64,000 nt of DNA from an uncultured Bacteroidales bacterium (GCA_946187695.1 CAMHSB010000004.1:1-64000); one strand, 5' to 3'; positions 26,903-36,679 are shown, numbered from the stretch's first letter. Numbers and translations: made by a program. The notes: generated by a model from the letters alone, not told the origin.

Positions 26903-28549
26903 ATGAAGAAAAGTCTATTTGTACTGTCAGTTCTGTGCTTCTCTGCGACCCTTATGGCGCAGGAGTATTTGGAGTTGCCTGCCTATTCGTCTAATACGGA
27001 TAATCAGGAGCAATCGGAGGATCTTAAGGGTATTCACCCGTACAAACCGACGAGTGACGACGTATCCTTGCGTTATGCGCACTGGTCGATTATCCCGCAT
27101 GTGGGATTCAATGTGTTCGACGGTGATTTCCGTTCGGAGATGAAGCATGCCATCTCGTATCCCACCGCGGGTCTCGCGTTTGAGTATTCTTTTACGCCGG
27201 AATGGAGCATAGGCTTGCAGTATATGTTCGATTGGTACCGTGTTACCGGTAAACCGGGCGGCAGAAACGCGGAATACTTGCTCGATGGTATGATGCATAA
27301 GGCAGGTGTGTATTTGTCGCTGGACCTGATCAACCTTTTCTTCCCCAGATGGGAGCACAAGCTGGTCGGTATTCAGCCTATACTCGGCGGTGGATACTCG
27401 TGGTATAAAAACAGCACGATGTTCTATGATGCGGACCGTCCGAACACCGCGGATGCAACGCCGAAGTCGATGGACAAATATGCGGGCGTGATGTACTTCA
27501 ATGCCGGTATCAATCTGGAGTTCAACCTCAACCGTACGCTCGCGTTGGGCCTCCGCGCAACTTATGACTATTTCATCAACGATTATATCGATGGCCGTGG
27601 TTATGCTACGGAGAGAGCTTTGGCTTCAAAGAATAATGATGGTATGGTGGATGTGACGCTCAACCTGCGTATCAAACTGCAGGCAGTGCCCGAGTCGCAC
27701 GTGCGTAACTTCAATAATGAGCAGGAGTTTGAGAAACGTTACGGCGAACCGATGTGTGTTCATGATACGGTTATTATCCGTCATGATTCGATCATCATCC
27801 GTGAGGAGCATAGCGTAGAGAAGATGGTCGAGCGCCAGCTGCAAGTCAAGGAGCAAGATCGAATATACTACATCTATTTCGCAAACAACAAGTCCAATTT
27901 GGATGAGAAGGCTTTGATCACCATCCAACAGGTGGCTGACCGCTTGACAGAGGATACGACGCTCTATGCTGTAGTAACCGGTTATTGCGACAATACGGGT
28001 TCGGCATCGCTCAACTACGCTTTGGGTGACAAACGTGCTGAAAACGTAATCGACGAATTGGCTGCAGAGCACGCTATCGATACGGCGCATATGTATGCGA
28101 TGGGTATGGGTAAGCTGGTGGGTCACCGCAGCCAGGCTGCATACGGACCGAACCGCCGTGCCGCTATCCGTCTGGTCGACAAGGCTACGTTCGAGCGCAT
28201 GAAGGGTAACCTGCAGGAGAGCAAAGAGAACCGCGTTATCGACGAGCCGGTAAAGACCGTTCCGTTAGAGGAGAGTGCTCGTCCGCAGAAGGTGAACCAG
28301 TATAAGCAGCGTGCAGGCGAAACGGTAGTTGTCGATAAATCGACTACGCTGTCCAAGTTGGCCCGTAAGTATTATAACAACACCTATTGCTGGGTATATA
28401 TCTACATCGCTAATAAGGAAAAGATCTCGAATCCGAATGCTTTGGTTGCCGGTACGAAACTGGCTATCCCGGAATTGACGCAGAAAGAGATGCAGATTAC
28501 CAAAGACCAGAGTCTGGTGCTTTTCAGCAACGCGCGTCAAGGTAAATAA
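26903..28549 (+). CDS. OmpA family outer membrane protein with C-terminal LysM-like domain
   Basis: Beta-barrel-like N-terminus; OmpA-like IYFANNKSNLDEKALITIQQVADRL...GYCDNTGSASLNYALGDKRAENV; C-terminal GETVVVDKSTTLSKLARKYY. Confidence 0.85.
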   Translation: MKKSLFVLSVLCFSATLMAQEYLELPAYSSNTDNQEQSEDLKGIHPYKPTSDDVSLRYAHWSIIPHVGFNVFDGDFRSEMKHAISYPTAGLAFEYSFTPEWSIGLQYMFDWYRVTGKPGGRNAEYLLDGMMHKAGVYLSLDLINLFFPRWEHKLVGIQPILGGGYSWYKNSTMFYDADRPNTADATPKSMDKYAGVMYFNAGINLEFNLNRTLALGLRATYDYFINDYIDGRGYATERALASKNNDGMVDVTLNLRIKLQAVPESHVRNFNNEQEFEKRYGEPMCVHDTVIIRHDSIIIREEHSVEKMVERQLQVKEQDRIYYIYFANNKSNLDEKALITIQQVADRLTEDTTLYAVVTGYCDNTGSASLNYALGDKRAENVIDELAAEHAIDTAHMYAMGMGKLVGHRSQAAYGPNRRAAIRLVDKATFERMKGNLQESKENRVIDEPVKTVPLEESARPQKVNQYKQRAGETVVVDKSTTLSKLARKYYNNTYCWVYIYIANKEKISNPNALVAGTKLAIPELTQKEMQITKDQSLVLFSNARQGK

Positions 28550-28558
28550 CAAAAAGAT

Positions 28559-28633
28559 GGTCCTATAGCTCAGTTGGTTAGTAGCACCTGACTCATAATC
28601 AGGGGGTCCTTGGTTCAAGCCCAAGTGGGACCA
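28559..28633 (+). tRNA. tRNA with CAT anticodon (elongator Met or Ile2)
   Basis: Acceptor GGTCCTA/TGGGACC, anticodon stem-loop CCTGA-CTCATAA-TCAGG, T-loop GGTTCAAGC. Confidence 0.9.
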
Positions 28634-28636
28634 CAT

Positions 28637-28674
28637 ACAGGAGGATAGTCCCGCGACTGTTCTCCTGTGTTTTT
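28637..28674 (+). terminator. Probable terminator downstream of the tRNA
   Basis: ACAGGAGGATAGTC-CCGC-GACTGTTCTCCTGT followed by GTTTTT. Confidence 0.65.
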
Positions 28675-28679
28675 AAAGA

Positions 28680-29705
28680 ATGAAACGCTTTTGGTACATA
28701 TTGCTTTTATTGGTTTTCGTGGCGGGCGAAATGGGTTGTTATGCCATGACGCCGGCGCAGAAACGTGCGAAGGCGAAAGCCAAGATGGAGCGCAAGAAAG
28801 AAGCGCAACGGCGGAAGGCTAAACGCAAACGTATCAAAGAAGGAAAGCCCTTGCTCTATGTTTATTCGTTTGATTTGCGCTCGGGCGAACCACTCCCGGC
28901 TACGCACATCACCGTGCAGGATGTCAATGCCCGCCCGACGAAGAAACCGAAAGTGAGCAAGCCGACCGATATGAAAAAAGCACGCGTGCAACGCAGCTTG
29001 CCCCATGGGCAATACTGGGCGGCTGCTGCCAAGACCGGTTATTTCGCATCAGATACCGTTCGGTTTAATCACAAGGAAGATGAGGATACCGTGAAGTTGT
29101 ATCTCTATCCGGAGACGCGATTGACCTTCACGGTGACCGACTCCCTGACCGGACGCGCGGTAGCCGCTAATGTGATTGTTCGCAATCATGAGAAAAAGCG
29201 GGTCATGCAGACTACTTCAGACAGTTTGCATGCCGTATTGGCCGTCTTGTTGGATGACCGCATTCCGTTCTATACCATCGATGCAACTTCTCCGCATTAT
29301 TTCCCGTTCCGCGATACGATCAGTGACCCGACGCAGTTCGCAGGAGTGATCATGTCGCCGCGCGAGGTGAAGTCTTTCGTGCTTCGTAATATCTATTTTG
29401 CTACCGGCAAGACCCGTATTCTGGATTCGTCCGAACCGGCTTTGAACGAGTTGTATCAGTTCCTGGTTTCCCGTCCCAGCCAGCGTATCCGGATTGTCGG
29501 ACATACGGATGATATCGGCTCCGACCGGTCTAATCAAGTCTTGTCGGAAGGTCGCTGCAAAGAGGTGAAACAGGCGATGGCGGATCGCGGAGTGGATCCG
29601 AAGCGGATTGAGATTGAGGGACGTGGGGAGCGCGATCCGATTGTTCCGAATGACGATGAAGCGCATCGGCAGATGAACCGACGCGTGGAAATCGTCTTAC
29701 TCTAA
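28680..29705 (+). CDS. OmpA family protein
   Basis: FATGKTRILDSSEPALNELYQFLVSRPSQRIRIVGHTDDIGSDRSNQVLSEGRCKEV. Confidence 0.85.
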   Translation: MKRFWYILLLLVFVAGEMGCYAMTPAQKRAKAKAKMERKKEAQRRKAKRKRIKEGKPLLYVYSFDLRSGEPLPATHITVQDVNARPTKKPKVSKPTDMKKARVQRSLPHGQYWAAAAKTGYFASDTVRFNHKEDEDTVKLYLYPETRLTFTVTDSLTGRAVAANVIVRNHEKKRVMQTTSDSLHAVLAVLLDDRIPFYTIDATSPHYFPFRDTISDPTQFAGVIMSPREVKSFVLRNIYFATGKTRILDSSEPALNELYQFLVSRPSQRIRIVGHTDDIGSDRSNQVLSEGRCKEVKQAMADRGVDPKRIEIEGRGERDPIVPNDDEAHRQMNRRVEIVLL

Positions 29706-29721
29706 TGGGAAAACAAAACGG

Positions 29722-31380
29722 TTACCATTTGGCAACCGTGTCGTTGTAGATATTCTCCGCAATTTCCGTAATGATAATGTTACACAGCTCGTCCTGCACA
29801 TCTGTCAGCAGGCGGCTGGCATCGAAGGTTTGATAGGCCGTATAGACCTTGTCAAACGACTCTTCCGGATTGACGTTATTGGTGAAATGAACTTGCACGC
29901 GAATGGTCAGTTTGCTCTCTGAAGCATAACTGTTGGCGGCAATAGCACCTTGCGTAATATCGTATCCGATAATCTCTCCTTCCAACTCGAGGTCACCGCC
30001 TTTACGCAGAATCTGTAGTCTTGTCTGCCGCTGGTACAGCTCGCGAATCTGTTCGGTGAGCGCGTTGCTCAGCGTGGGGTTAACCATGGCGGCGTTGTTC
30101 GGAAAGTCCGCTACGGAGATGGAGTGCGTGGTCTGGTAGTTGATGTTGGCACCGTTGAACTTAAAACTGATGGAGCAACCGCTCAACATAATACAGATGA
30201 GAAGCAAGCAACTCAATCCATATTCTTTGATTTTGCGGTAAAGTGTTCGTTCGGACAGCCCGACCTTCTCAGCGGCTACTTTACGGTTGCCTTGCGACAA
30301 CTCGAGGGCACGCTTGATCCGTTCTTTTTCTCCTTCATCGATACGGAGCGAATCCTCTTCGAGAGGCAGGATCTCTTCTAGATCACGCTTCGGGATTTCG
30401 ATAGCGGGCGCTTTTTCGAGATCACGTGATGACGTGATGACGTGATCACGATTAGTTTCCATAAGTGCCTTCAGTTCCTCCAGCTCCTTGCGATTCTGCA
30501 TCACCATGTTGTAGAGGATGCCGATCTCGTGCGAGTAGTCTTTTCCTGACTCTTTCGAAGGGTTGCGAAGAACAATCTCCTGTCGGTTTTCTTCTGCGGG
30601 CAGGTATTTGCGGAGCGTCTCGGCATTGATCTGGTGGTCCAGTTCAATGATAGAAATCTGCTCGGCGAGATTCTTGAGCTGACGTATGTTGCCGCGCCAG
30701 TATGAGTTCTGCAGCAACTGGATCGCTTCTTCGTTGAGTGAGAGCGGCGGCATCTGGTAGCGGTTGCAGAAATCCACGGCGAACTTACGGAACAGCAGAG
30801 GGATATCTTCTTTGCGCTCCCGCAGTGCGGGGACGCGTATCTCTACCGTATTGAGACGATAATAGAGGTCTTCTCGGAAACGTCCGTCATCGATGGCCTG
30901 CCGCATATTGAGGTTGGTGGCGGCCACCACGCGTACGTTCGTCTTGCGCACTTGACTCGAACCCATACGCAGGTACTCACCCGTTTCCAACACGCGCAGC
31001 AGACGCACCTGCGTCTGAAGCGGCAGTTCACCTACTTCATCCAGGAAGAGTGTACCGCCATCGGCGATCTCGAAATAGCCTTTGTGCTCCGATTTGGCGT
31101 CCGTAAAGGCTCCTTTCTCATGACCGAAAAGTTCGGAATCGATGGTCCCTTCAGGGATAGCACCGCAGTTGACGGCGAAATACGGACCGTGCTTGCGGGC
31201 CGAGTATGCGTGGATGATTTTCGGGAAATGCTCCTTGCCCACACCGGATTCTCCGGTGATGAGCACGCTAAGGTCGGTGCGCGCCACCTGCACCGCTACC
31301 TCGATATTTCTGTTGAGCAGCGGACACTGACCGATGATGCCAAAGCGCTGCTTGATGGCTAATAATTCCTGTTGTGTCAT
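29722..31380 (-). CDS. Sigma-54-interacting activator fused in frame to an LptE-like lipoprotein
   Basis: N-terminal AAA+ (GESGVGKE, GHEKGAFTDA, FLDEVGELPLQTQVRLLRVLE) and Fis-type HTH (KVAAEKVGLSERTLYRKIKEYG), then without a stop LSCLLLICIMLSGCSISFKFNGANINYQTTHSISVADFPN (LptE-like). Confidence 0.8.
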   Translation of the reverse strand: MTQQELLAIKQRFGIIGQCPLLNRNIEVAVQVARTDLSVLITGESGVGKEHFPKIIHAYSARKHGPYFAVNCGAIPEGTIDSELFGHEKGAFTDAKSEHKGYFEIADGGTLFLDEVGELPLQTQVRLLRVLETGEYLRMGSSQVRKTNVRVVAATNLNMRQAIDDGRFREDLYYRLNTVEIRVPALRERKEDIPLLFRKFAVDFCNRYQMPPLSLNEEAIQLLQNSYWRGNIRQLKNLAEQISIIELDHQINAETLRKYLPAEENRQEIVLRNPSKESGKDYSHEIGILYNMVMQNRKELEELKALMETNRDHVITSSRDLEKAPAIEIPKRDLEEILPLEEDSLRIDEGEKERIKRALELSQGNRKVAAEKVGLSERTLYRKIKEYGLSCLLLICIMLSGCSISFKFNGANINYQTTHSISVADFPNNAAMVNPTLSNALTEQIRELYQRQTRLQILRKGGDLELEGEIIGYDITQGAIAANSYASESKLTIRVQVHFTNNVNPEESFDKVYTAYQTFDASRLLTDVQDELCNIIITEIAENIYNDTVAKW

Positions 31381-31403
31381 ACAAAACCTGACAAAATGTT
31401 ATG

Positions 31404-31434
31404 CAAAAGTACTACAAAATTTGCATATATGCAA
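31404..31434 (-). promoter_or_regulatory. Promoter TTG-N20-TACTTTTG
   Basis: Upstream of the sigma-54 activator; perfect 18-nt palindrome ATTTGCATATATGCAAAT at 31419-31436. Confidence 0.78.
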
Positions 31435-31461
31435 ATAAATTGATAAAAAAAGTGTATTATC

Positions 31462-31492
31462 TTGCGTATGTCAAATATTTTTCGTAATTTTG
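31462..31492 (+). promoter_or_regulatory. Promoter TTG-N20-TAATTTTG
   Basis: Upstream of the Wza-like gene. Confidence 0.78.
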
Positions 31493-31523
31493 CACGCTAT
31501 TTTGGATATAAAGGACTAAAGCT

Positions 31524-32324
31524 ATGCATAAATCAATTAGAATCTTTGCGTTGATACTGGTTGCCTTTTCGGCAGCAAGTTGTGTGACGCAGAAGAAGAT
31601 GACGTATCTGCAAGATGCCCAACCGTCGAAGGAAGATTCGATTAACGCGCACTTTGAGGCGCAGAGTGAAACGGTCATCCGTTGCGGTGACGCATTGACG
31701 ATTTTTGTCTCTGCGTTGGACAAAGAGGCAGTAGCACCGTATAACCTGCCGGCTGTGGCTTTCACGGCTCCGGGTTCGACGCAAGTGCAGACGACGCCGA
31801 TGTTGCAGTATTTTATTGTGGACGATAAGGGAGATGTGGAGTTACCGGTGTTGGGGCAAGTACATGTGGCAGGTCTCAGACGTCCGGAAGTGGAGCAGAA
31901 AGTGAAAGAGTTATTGTCCGAGCAGGTGCTTAATCCGATTGTTCAGGTCAACCTGATAGGTGCCAAAGTGTCCATCATGGGTGAGGTCAATCACCCCATG
32001 CAGGTGTCGCTGGGACGTGGTCGTCTGACGATTCTGGAGGCATTGGCAGCTGCCGGTGATCTGACGCCTTACGGCCGCCGCGACAACGTGCTCATCACCC
32101 GCGAGGTGGAGGGTAAGATACAAATGGCGCGTGTGGATCTGCGTAGTGCAGACTTGATTACCTCGCCCTATTATTTCCTTCAACAGAACGATGTGGTGTA
32201 CGTCTCGCCGAACCAGGTGCGCGTAGTGAACAGTGCCAATACGGGCCTGTGGTTGAGTACGGTATCGACGCTCGCCAGCGCTGCGACCGTTATTGTGACA
32301 GTAATTAATGCAACGAGAAAATAA
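31524..32324 (+). CDS. Polysaccharide export (Wza-like) lipoprotein
   Basis: Lipoprotein signal, IRCGDALTIFVSALDKEAVAPYN, VLGQVHVAGLRRPEVEQKVKELLSEQVLNPIVQVNLIGAKVSIMGEV. Confidence 0.88.
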   Translation: MHKSIRIFALILVAFSAASCVTQKKMTYLQDAQPSKEDSINAHFEAQSETVIRCGDALTIFVSALDKEAVAPYNLPAVAFTAPGSTQVQTTPMLQYFIVDDKGDVELPVLGQVHVAGLRRPEVEQKVKELLSEQVLNPIVQVNLIGAKVSIMGEVNHPMQVSLGRGRLTILEALAAAGDLTPYGRRDNVLITREVEGKIQMARVDLRSADLITSPYYFLQQNDVVYVSPNQVRVVNSANTGLWLSTVSTLASAATVIVTVINATRK

Positions 32325-32329
32325 TTATC

Positions 32330-34597
32330 ATGGAAAATACTTCAACTGAATTGGATGTACGCAAGATAGTGCGTGTGACATTGGAGCATTGGTGGTGGTT
32401 TATCATCAGTGGTGCGATTTGCTTGTCGATGGGTATCTTCTATTTCCTGAGAGTGACGCCTACCTGGGAAACGGATACCAGCATTATTCTGCGACTTCAA
32501 GATCTGACAGGTAACCGCGTGGACGCGATGTCGATTTTAGGTATGGCCGCTAGTCCTGCTGCGGATGATGAAGAACGAGTGATCGCTTCCCGTGGTCTGA
32601 TGGCGCAATCGATGGATGCCTTGAACTTGTGGGAGCCGACGTTCGTGAAAGATGGTATGCGATGGGTAGAGGAGTATCCGGCTCATGCGATCTCTGTGGA
32701 GTGCATAAACTTAAAGCCCGAAATGAAGAAAGCGACCTTTGCTGTCATTGTCAAACCTACTCGTTCGGGATACAAAGTGAAGGCTAAATCCGGGTATTTC
32801 CGTCGTTCCTGCGTTCGCGTCAAATCATTGGACGAACCGATTGATATCTTTGCGGGAACGATACGTGTTCATGCAAACCGCCCGCTGAGTCCGGACTCGG
32901 CTTATCGGGCTCATGTGGTCAATCGCGATGTGTTAGTGACCACCTACGGACATCGGATGGCAGTGGGACATCAGCGCAGTGAGTCGAATATTCTCACCCT
33001 CACTATGCGTTCCTCTTCGCCCGCACGTGACAAAGCTTTGTTGGCTAAGTTGATCGAGCAGTACAATATGAATGCCATCGTGGATAAGAACATGATCGCA
33101 TCCAGTACCACGGCTTTCATCAATGAGCGCATGAACAACATTGAGCTGGAACTCGTGGAGTCGGAGAAGACTTTGGCAGAGTACAAAGAAAAGCATCATA
33201 TCGCCAATATAGACATGCAATCTCGCTTGTTTATTGAGGCGGGTAACATGGAGCAAAGAGCGATTACCGAGATTGAGACCCAGTTGAGCCTGATCGATTA
33301 TGTGGATGGTTTTGTGCGTGATGAAACCAATCGAACAAACCTTATCCCGGCTAACCTCGGCATCAAAGATGCGGCTTTGGAGACCAGCCTGTCCGAGTAT
33401 AATGCGATTTTGTTACAACGCATGCGTTTGCAACGAACTGCAACGGACAGTAACCCCGTGTTGGAGCAGATGGACCAACAGTTGGCTTCCATGCGTCAGC
33501 ATATTATTGCGACAATCGCCTCTGTCAGGGGGAGTCTCAACATCCGCTTGAATAGCATGAAGGCGCAGGATTCCAAATACAACCGCCAGATCAAGGATGC
33601 ACCTGAGCGCGAGCGTGAGTATGTGCGCGTGGTACGCGACCAGAAAATCAAGGAGCAGTTGTATCTCTACCTCTATCAGAAGCGCGAGGAAAATGCCCTT
33701 ATGTTGGCAGCTACGTCTATGCCTGCGAAGATTCTGGATGCCCCGCAACAGGTCGTTTATAGCCACGAACCTCGGTTGATGCACGTCTTGCTGATTTGCT
33801 TAATCTTGGCCTTCCTTTTCCCTGCAGCTTGGCTCTATGCAACCATCTTCATCAACAAGAAGGTGGACGATGAGAAAGAGTTTGAGCAACATATCAAAGC
33901 GCCGTTCCTCGGGCATGTGGCGGAGACGGACGATCGGAAGTTTATTGCGGTGCATGAGGGACAATCGACGCTTTCGGATGAGCAGTTCCGCTCTATTCGT
34001 ACGAACTTGCGATTTGTATTACCGTCCGATGTGAAGTCGCCGGTTATACTCGTCAGCTCGTATATCAACAGTGATGGAAAAACCTACGTGGCGATGAACA
34101 TGGCCCTTTCCTTGGCGCTCTTGGGTAAGAAAGTAGCCTTGGTGGAAATGAATCTCCGTCGGCCGATGTTGGCTTCCTATCTCGGATTGCCGAACAAGGG
34201 CTGTTTGACCGATTACCTGGCAGAAACGGGGATCAAACTCGAGGATGTCATTATCCCGAGCAGAGAGCATAAGAATCTGGATCTGATTCCGTGCGGTACC
34301 GTACCGCCGAACCCCGCTGAACTACTGCAAACCGATCGGGCAGAGGACTTGTTCGCCGACTTGCGCAAACGCTACGACTATATCCTGGTGGATACTGCGC
34401 CTTTGGCTTTGGCCAGCGATGCATTCTTGCTGGATCGCATTGCGGATCTGACCATTATCGTGAGTCGTTTCAAATATACGCCGTATGAGATGATTGAGTA
34501 CGTCAATCGGGCGATTGAGCAGAAACGTCTGCATAATGTGGTATGCCTGCTGAACGGCGTGAAGGGACTTAAAACAGGATACGAATACGGACAGTAA
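32330..34597 (+). CDS. Wzc/GumC-type polysaccharide co-polymerase, BY-kinase-like
   Basis: Wzz domain, coiled coil, ILVSSYINSDGKTYVAMNMALSLALLGKKVALVEMNLRRP kinase-type fold, DYILVDTAPL. Confidence 0.88.
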   Translation: MENTSTELDVRKIVRVTLEHWWWFIISGAICLSMGIFYFLRVTPTWETDTSIILRLQDLTGNRVDAMSILGMAASPAADDEERVIASRGLMAQSMDALNLWEPTFVKDGMRWVEEYPAHAISVECINLKPEMKKATFAVIVKPTRSGYKVKAKSGYFRRSCVRVKSLDEPIDIFAGTIRVHANRPLSPDSAYRAHVVNRDVLVTTYGHRMAVGHQRSESNILTLTMRSSSPARDKALLAKLIEQYNMNAIVDKNMIASSTTAFINERMNNIELELVESEKTLAEYKEKHHIANIDMQSRLFIEAGNMEQRAITEIETQLSLIDYVDGFVRDETNRTNLIPANLGIKDAALETSLSEYNAILLQRMRLQRTATDSNPVLEQMDQQLASMRQHIIATIASVRGSLNIRLNSMKAQDSKYNRQIKDAPEREREYVRVVRDQKIKEQLYLYLYQKREENALMLAATSMPAKILDAPQQVVYSHEPRLMHVLLICLILAFLFPAAWLYATIFINKKVDDEKEFEQHIKAPFLGHVAETDDRKFIAVHEGQSTLSDEQFRSIRTNLRFVLPSDVKSPVILVSSYINSDGKTYVAMNMALSLALLGKKVALVEMNLRRPMLASYLGLPNKGCLTDYLAETGIKLEDVIIPSREHKNLDLIPCGTVPPNPAELLQTDRAEDLFADLRKRYDYILVDTAPLALASDAFLLDRIADLTIIVSRFKYTPYEMIEYVNRAIEQKRLHNVVCLLNGVKGLKTGYEYGQ

Positions 34598-36516
34598 TGA
34601 TTGTTTGTGTAGCGGAGAAACCTTCTGTAGGCGCATATATTGCCAACGTCCTGGGTGCTAAACAGAAGCACGACGGCTATTTTGAGGGCAATGGGTATCA
34701 GGTGACTTGGACTTTCGGTCACCTGTGCGCATTATTGGACCCGCAGGAATATACGGAGCAATGGAAGGGCTGGAACTTGAGTTCGCTGCCGATGATTCCC
34801 CCGCGTTTCTCCATCAAGGTGTCCGGTGATGCGGGTGTACACAAACAATTCAATGTGATAAAAAATCTGATCGAGCAGGCCGACGAGGTGATTAACTGCG
34901 GTGATGCCGGTCAGGAAGGAGAGTTGATCCAGCGCTGGGTCTATCAGCAGGCAGGATGTAAGTGTCCGGTCAAACGTCTGTGGGTCAACTCGTTGACCGA
35001 AGAGGCTATTCGCGACGGTTTTCAGAAACTCAAAGATCAATCGGAGTACCAGCATCTGTATGAAGCCGGTATGATGCGCGCCATTGGCGATTGGTTGCTC
35101 GGCATGAACGCCACGCGCGCGTATACTATAAGGTACGCACGCGGGAGCGGGCGCGACAGGCAGGTCTTGTCCGTCGGACGTGTGCAGACACCGACCCTCG
35201 CGCTGGTAGTCAAACGGCAGGCAGAGATAGAGAACTTTGTGCCGCGCACTTACTGGGAACTCAAAACCAATTACCGCGATACGCTCTTTAGCGCCCAGAT
35301 TCCGGTGGAGGAAGGAGAGTATGCGATCACGAGCGAGGAGCAGGGACAGGCTTTGGTCGATAGTATCAAGGACCTGCCGCTGACCATCACCAGCGTGGAG
35401 AAGAAGAAGGGTATCGAGAATGCGCCGAAACTGTATGACCTCACTTCCTTGCAGGTTGATTGCAACAAGAAATACGGCTTCTCCGCCGAGCAGACACTCC
35501 AGCTGATACAATCGCTCTATGAAAAACGACTCACGACTTATCCGCGTGTGGATACAACCTATCTGAGCGATGATATCTATCCCAAAGTGCCGGGTACCTT
35601 GAATGGCATCAAGGATTATTTTCCGCAGGTAGCACCCTTAATCGGGGCGAAACTGCCGAAATCCAAGAAGGTGTTCGACAACAAAAAGGTCACCGACCAC
35701 CATGCTATTATCCCCACCGGACAGCGTCCCGATAACATGTCCGCGGACGAGAAGAAGGTCTATGATCTGGTGGCGCTGCATTTCATCGCGGTCTTCTATC
35801 CCGAGTGCGAAGTGAGCAATACGACCGTGCTTGCCAAAGCCGGCGAGATGGACTTCAAGGTGACGGGTAGGGAAGTGCTCAAACCCGGTTGGCGCGTGGT
35901 GTTCGGAGCCGAAGAATCTGATGCTTCAGATAATGCTGAGAATTCTGAGAATTCTGAGAATTCCAAATCCCTTCCGTCTTTCGAAAAGGGTGAATCCGGA
36001 CCTCATGAACCGGTGCTCAAGGAGAAGACCACCACGCCACCCAAGTACTACACGGAGGCAACGCTCTTGCGGGCGATGGAAACAGCCGGTAAGACGGTAG
36101 AGAACGATGAGTTGCGTGAGGCAATGAAGGAGAACGGTATCGGTCGTCCTTCCACGCGTGCGGCCATCATCGAGAAACTCTATCAGCGTAAGTATATCGT
36201 CAAACAAGGAAAGTCCCTTCGGGCCACCGAGACGGGTATCAATCTGATTCATACCATTATTTCCCCTCTGCTCAAGTCCGCGGAGTTGACCGGATTATGG
36301 GAGAAGAAACTGCGGGAGATAGAGCGTGGCGAGTATGCGGCGCAGAATTTCCTGGCAGAACTCAAAGAGATGACAACGGGCGTGGTGCGTGATGTGAAGA
36401 GCAATAAGGCCGGCATGCTCTGTCCGGTCTGTCGTCAGGGGCTGGTAATACGCGGCAATACCCGCTACGGTTGTTCCCGTTGGAGAGAAGGTTGTACGTA
36501 CGCAGAGCCATTTTGA
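34597..36516 (+). CDS. topB: DNA topoisomerase III
   Basis: IVCVAEKPSVGAYIANVLGA; NCGDAGQEGELIQRWV; LYEKRLTTYPRVDTTYLS; C-terminal Cys zinc motif. Confidence 0.92.
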   Translation: MIVCVAEKPSVGAYIANVLGAKQKHDGYFEGNGYQVTWTFGHLCALLDPQEYTEQWKGWNLSSLPMIPPRFSIKVSGDAGVHKQFNVIKNLIEQADEVINCGDAGQEGELIQRWVYQQAGCKCPVKRLWVNSLTEEAIRDGFQKLKDQSEYQHLYEAGMMRAIGDWLLGMNATRAYTIRYARGSGRDRQVLSVGRVQTPTLALVVKRQAEIENFVPRTYWELKTNYRDTLFSAQIPVEEGEYAITSEEQGQALVDSIKDLPLTITSVEKKKGIENAPKLYDLTSLQVDCNKKYGFSAEQTLQLIQSLYEKRLTTYPRVDTTYLSDDIYPKVPGTLNGIKDYFPQVAPLIGAKLPKSKKVFDNKKVTDHHAIIPTGQRPDNMSADEKKVYDLVALHFIAVFYPECEVSNTTVLAKAGEMDFKVTGREVLKPGWRVVFGAEESDASDNAENSENSENSKSLPSFEKGESGPHEPVLKEKTTTPPKYYTEATLLRAMETAGKTVENDELREAMKENGIGRPSTRAAIIEKLYQRKYIVKQGKSLRATETGINLIHTIISPLLKSAELTGLWEKKLREIERGEYAAQNFLAELKEMTTGVVRDVKSNKAGMLCPVCRQGLVIRGNTRYGCSRWREGCTYAEPF

Positions 36517-36562
36517 CAAGTCTATTTGGCAAAAATATGCATATGTGCACTTTTTTCGTCAA

Positions 36563-36593
36563 AAAATACACACTTAGGTGTGTTTTTTTTTGT
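36563..36593. terminator. Terminator hairpin immediately followed by the susC-like promoter -7 box
   Basis: AAAAAATACACAC-TTAG-GTGTGTTTTTTTTT, then G TAATTTTG. Confidence 0.7.
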
Positions 36594-36679
36594 AATTTTG
36601 CACCCGATTTATCGAGCGCTTATATAATAAGTTAGGAAAATAACAAATAAAATTTAATATCAACAAATCAAATCTCTTT

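Noticed and set aside
28577-28592. tRNA D-arm oddity (GGTTAGTAGCACC, one base longer, C-T mismatch in D stem)
   Set aside because: Could be normal variation or one base error; the rest of the cloverleaf is sound, so not reported as a novelty.
28265-28636. 123-aa minus ORF starting MWSHLGLNQGPPDYESGA
   Set aside because: Its N-terminus is the antisense translation of the tRNA at 28559-28633, a common annotation artefact.
31524-34597. Full capsule/EPS locus
   Set aside because: Only Wza- and Wzc-like genes are present; no glycosyltransferases, flippase or polymerase in the window.
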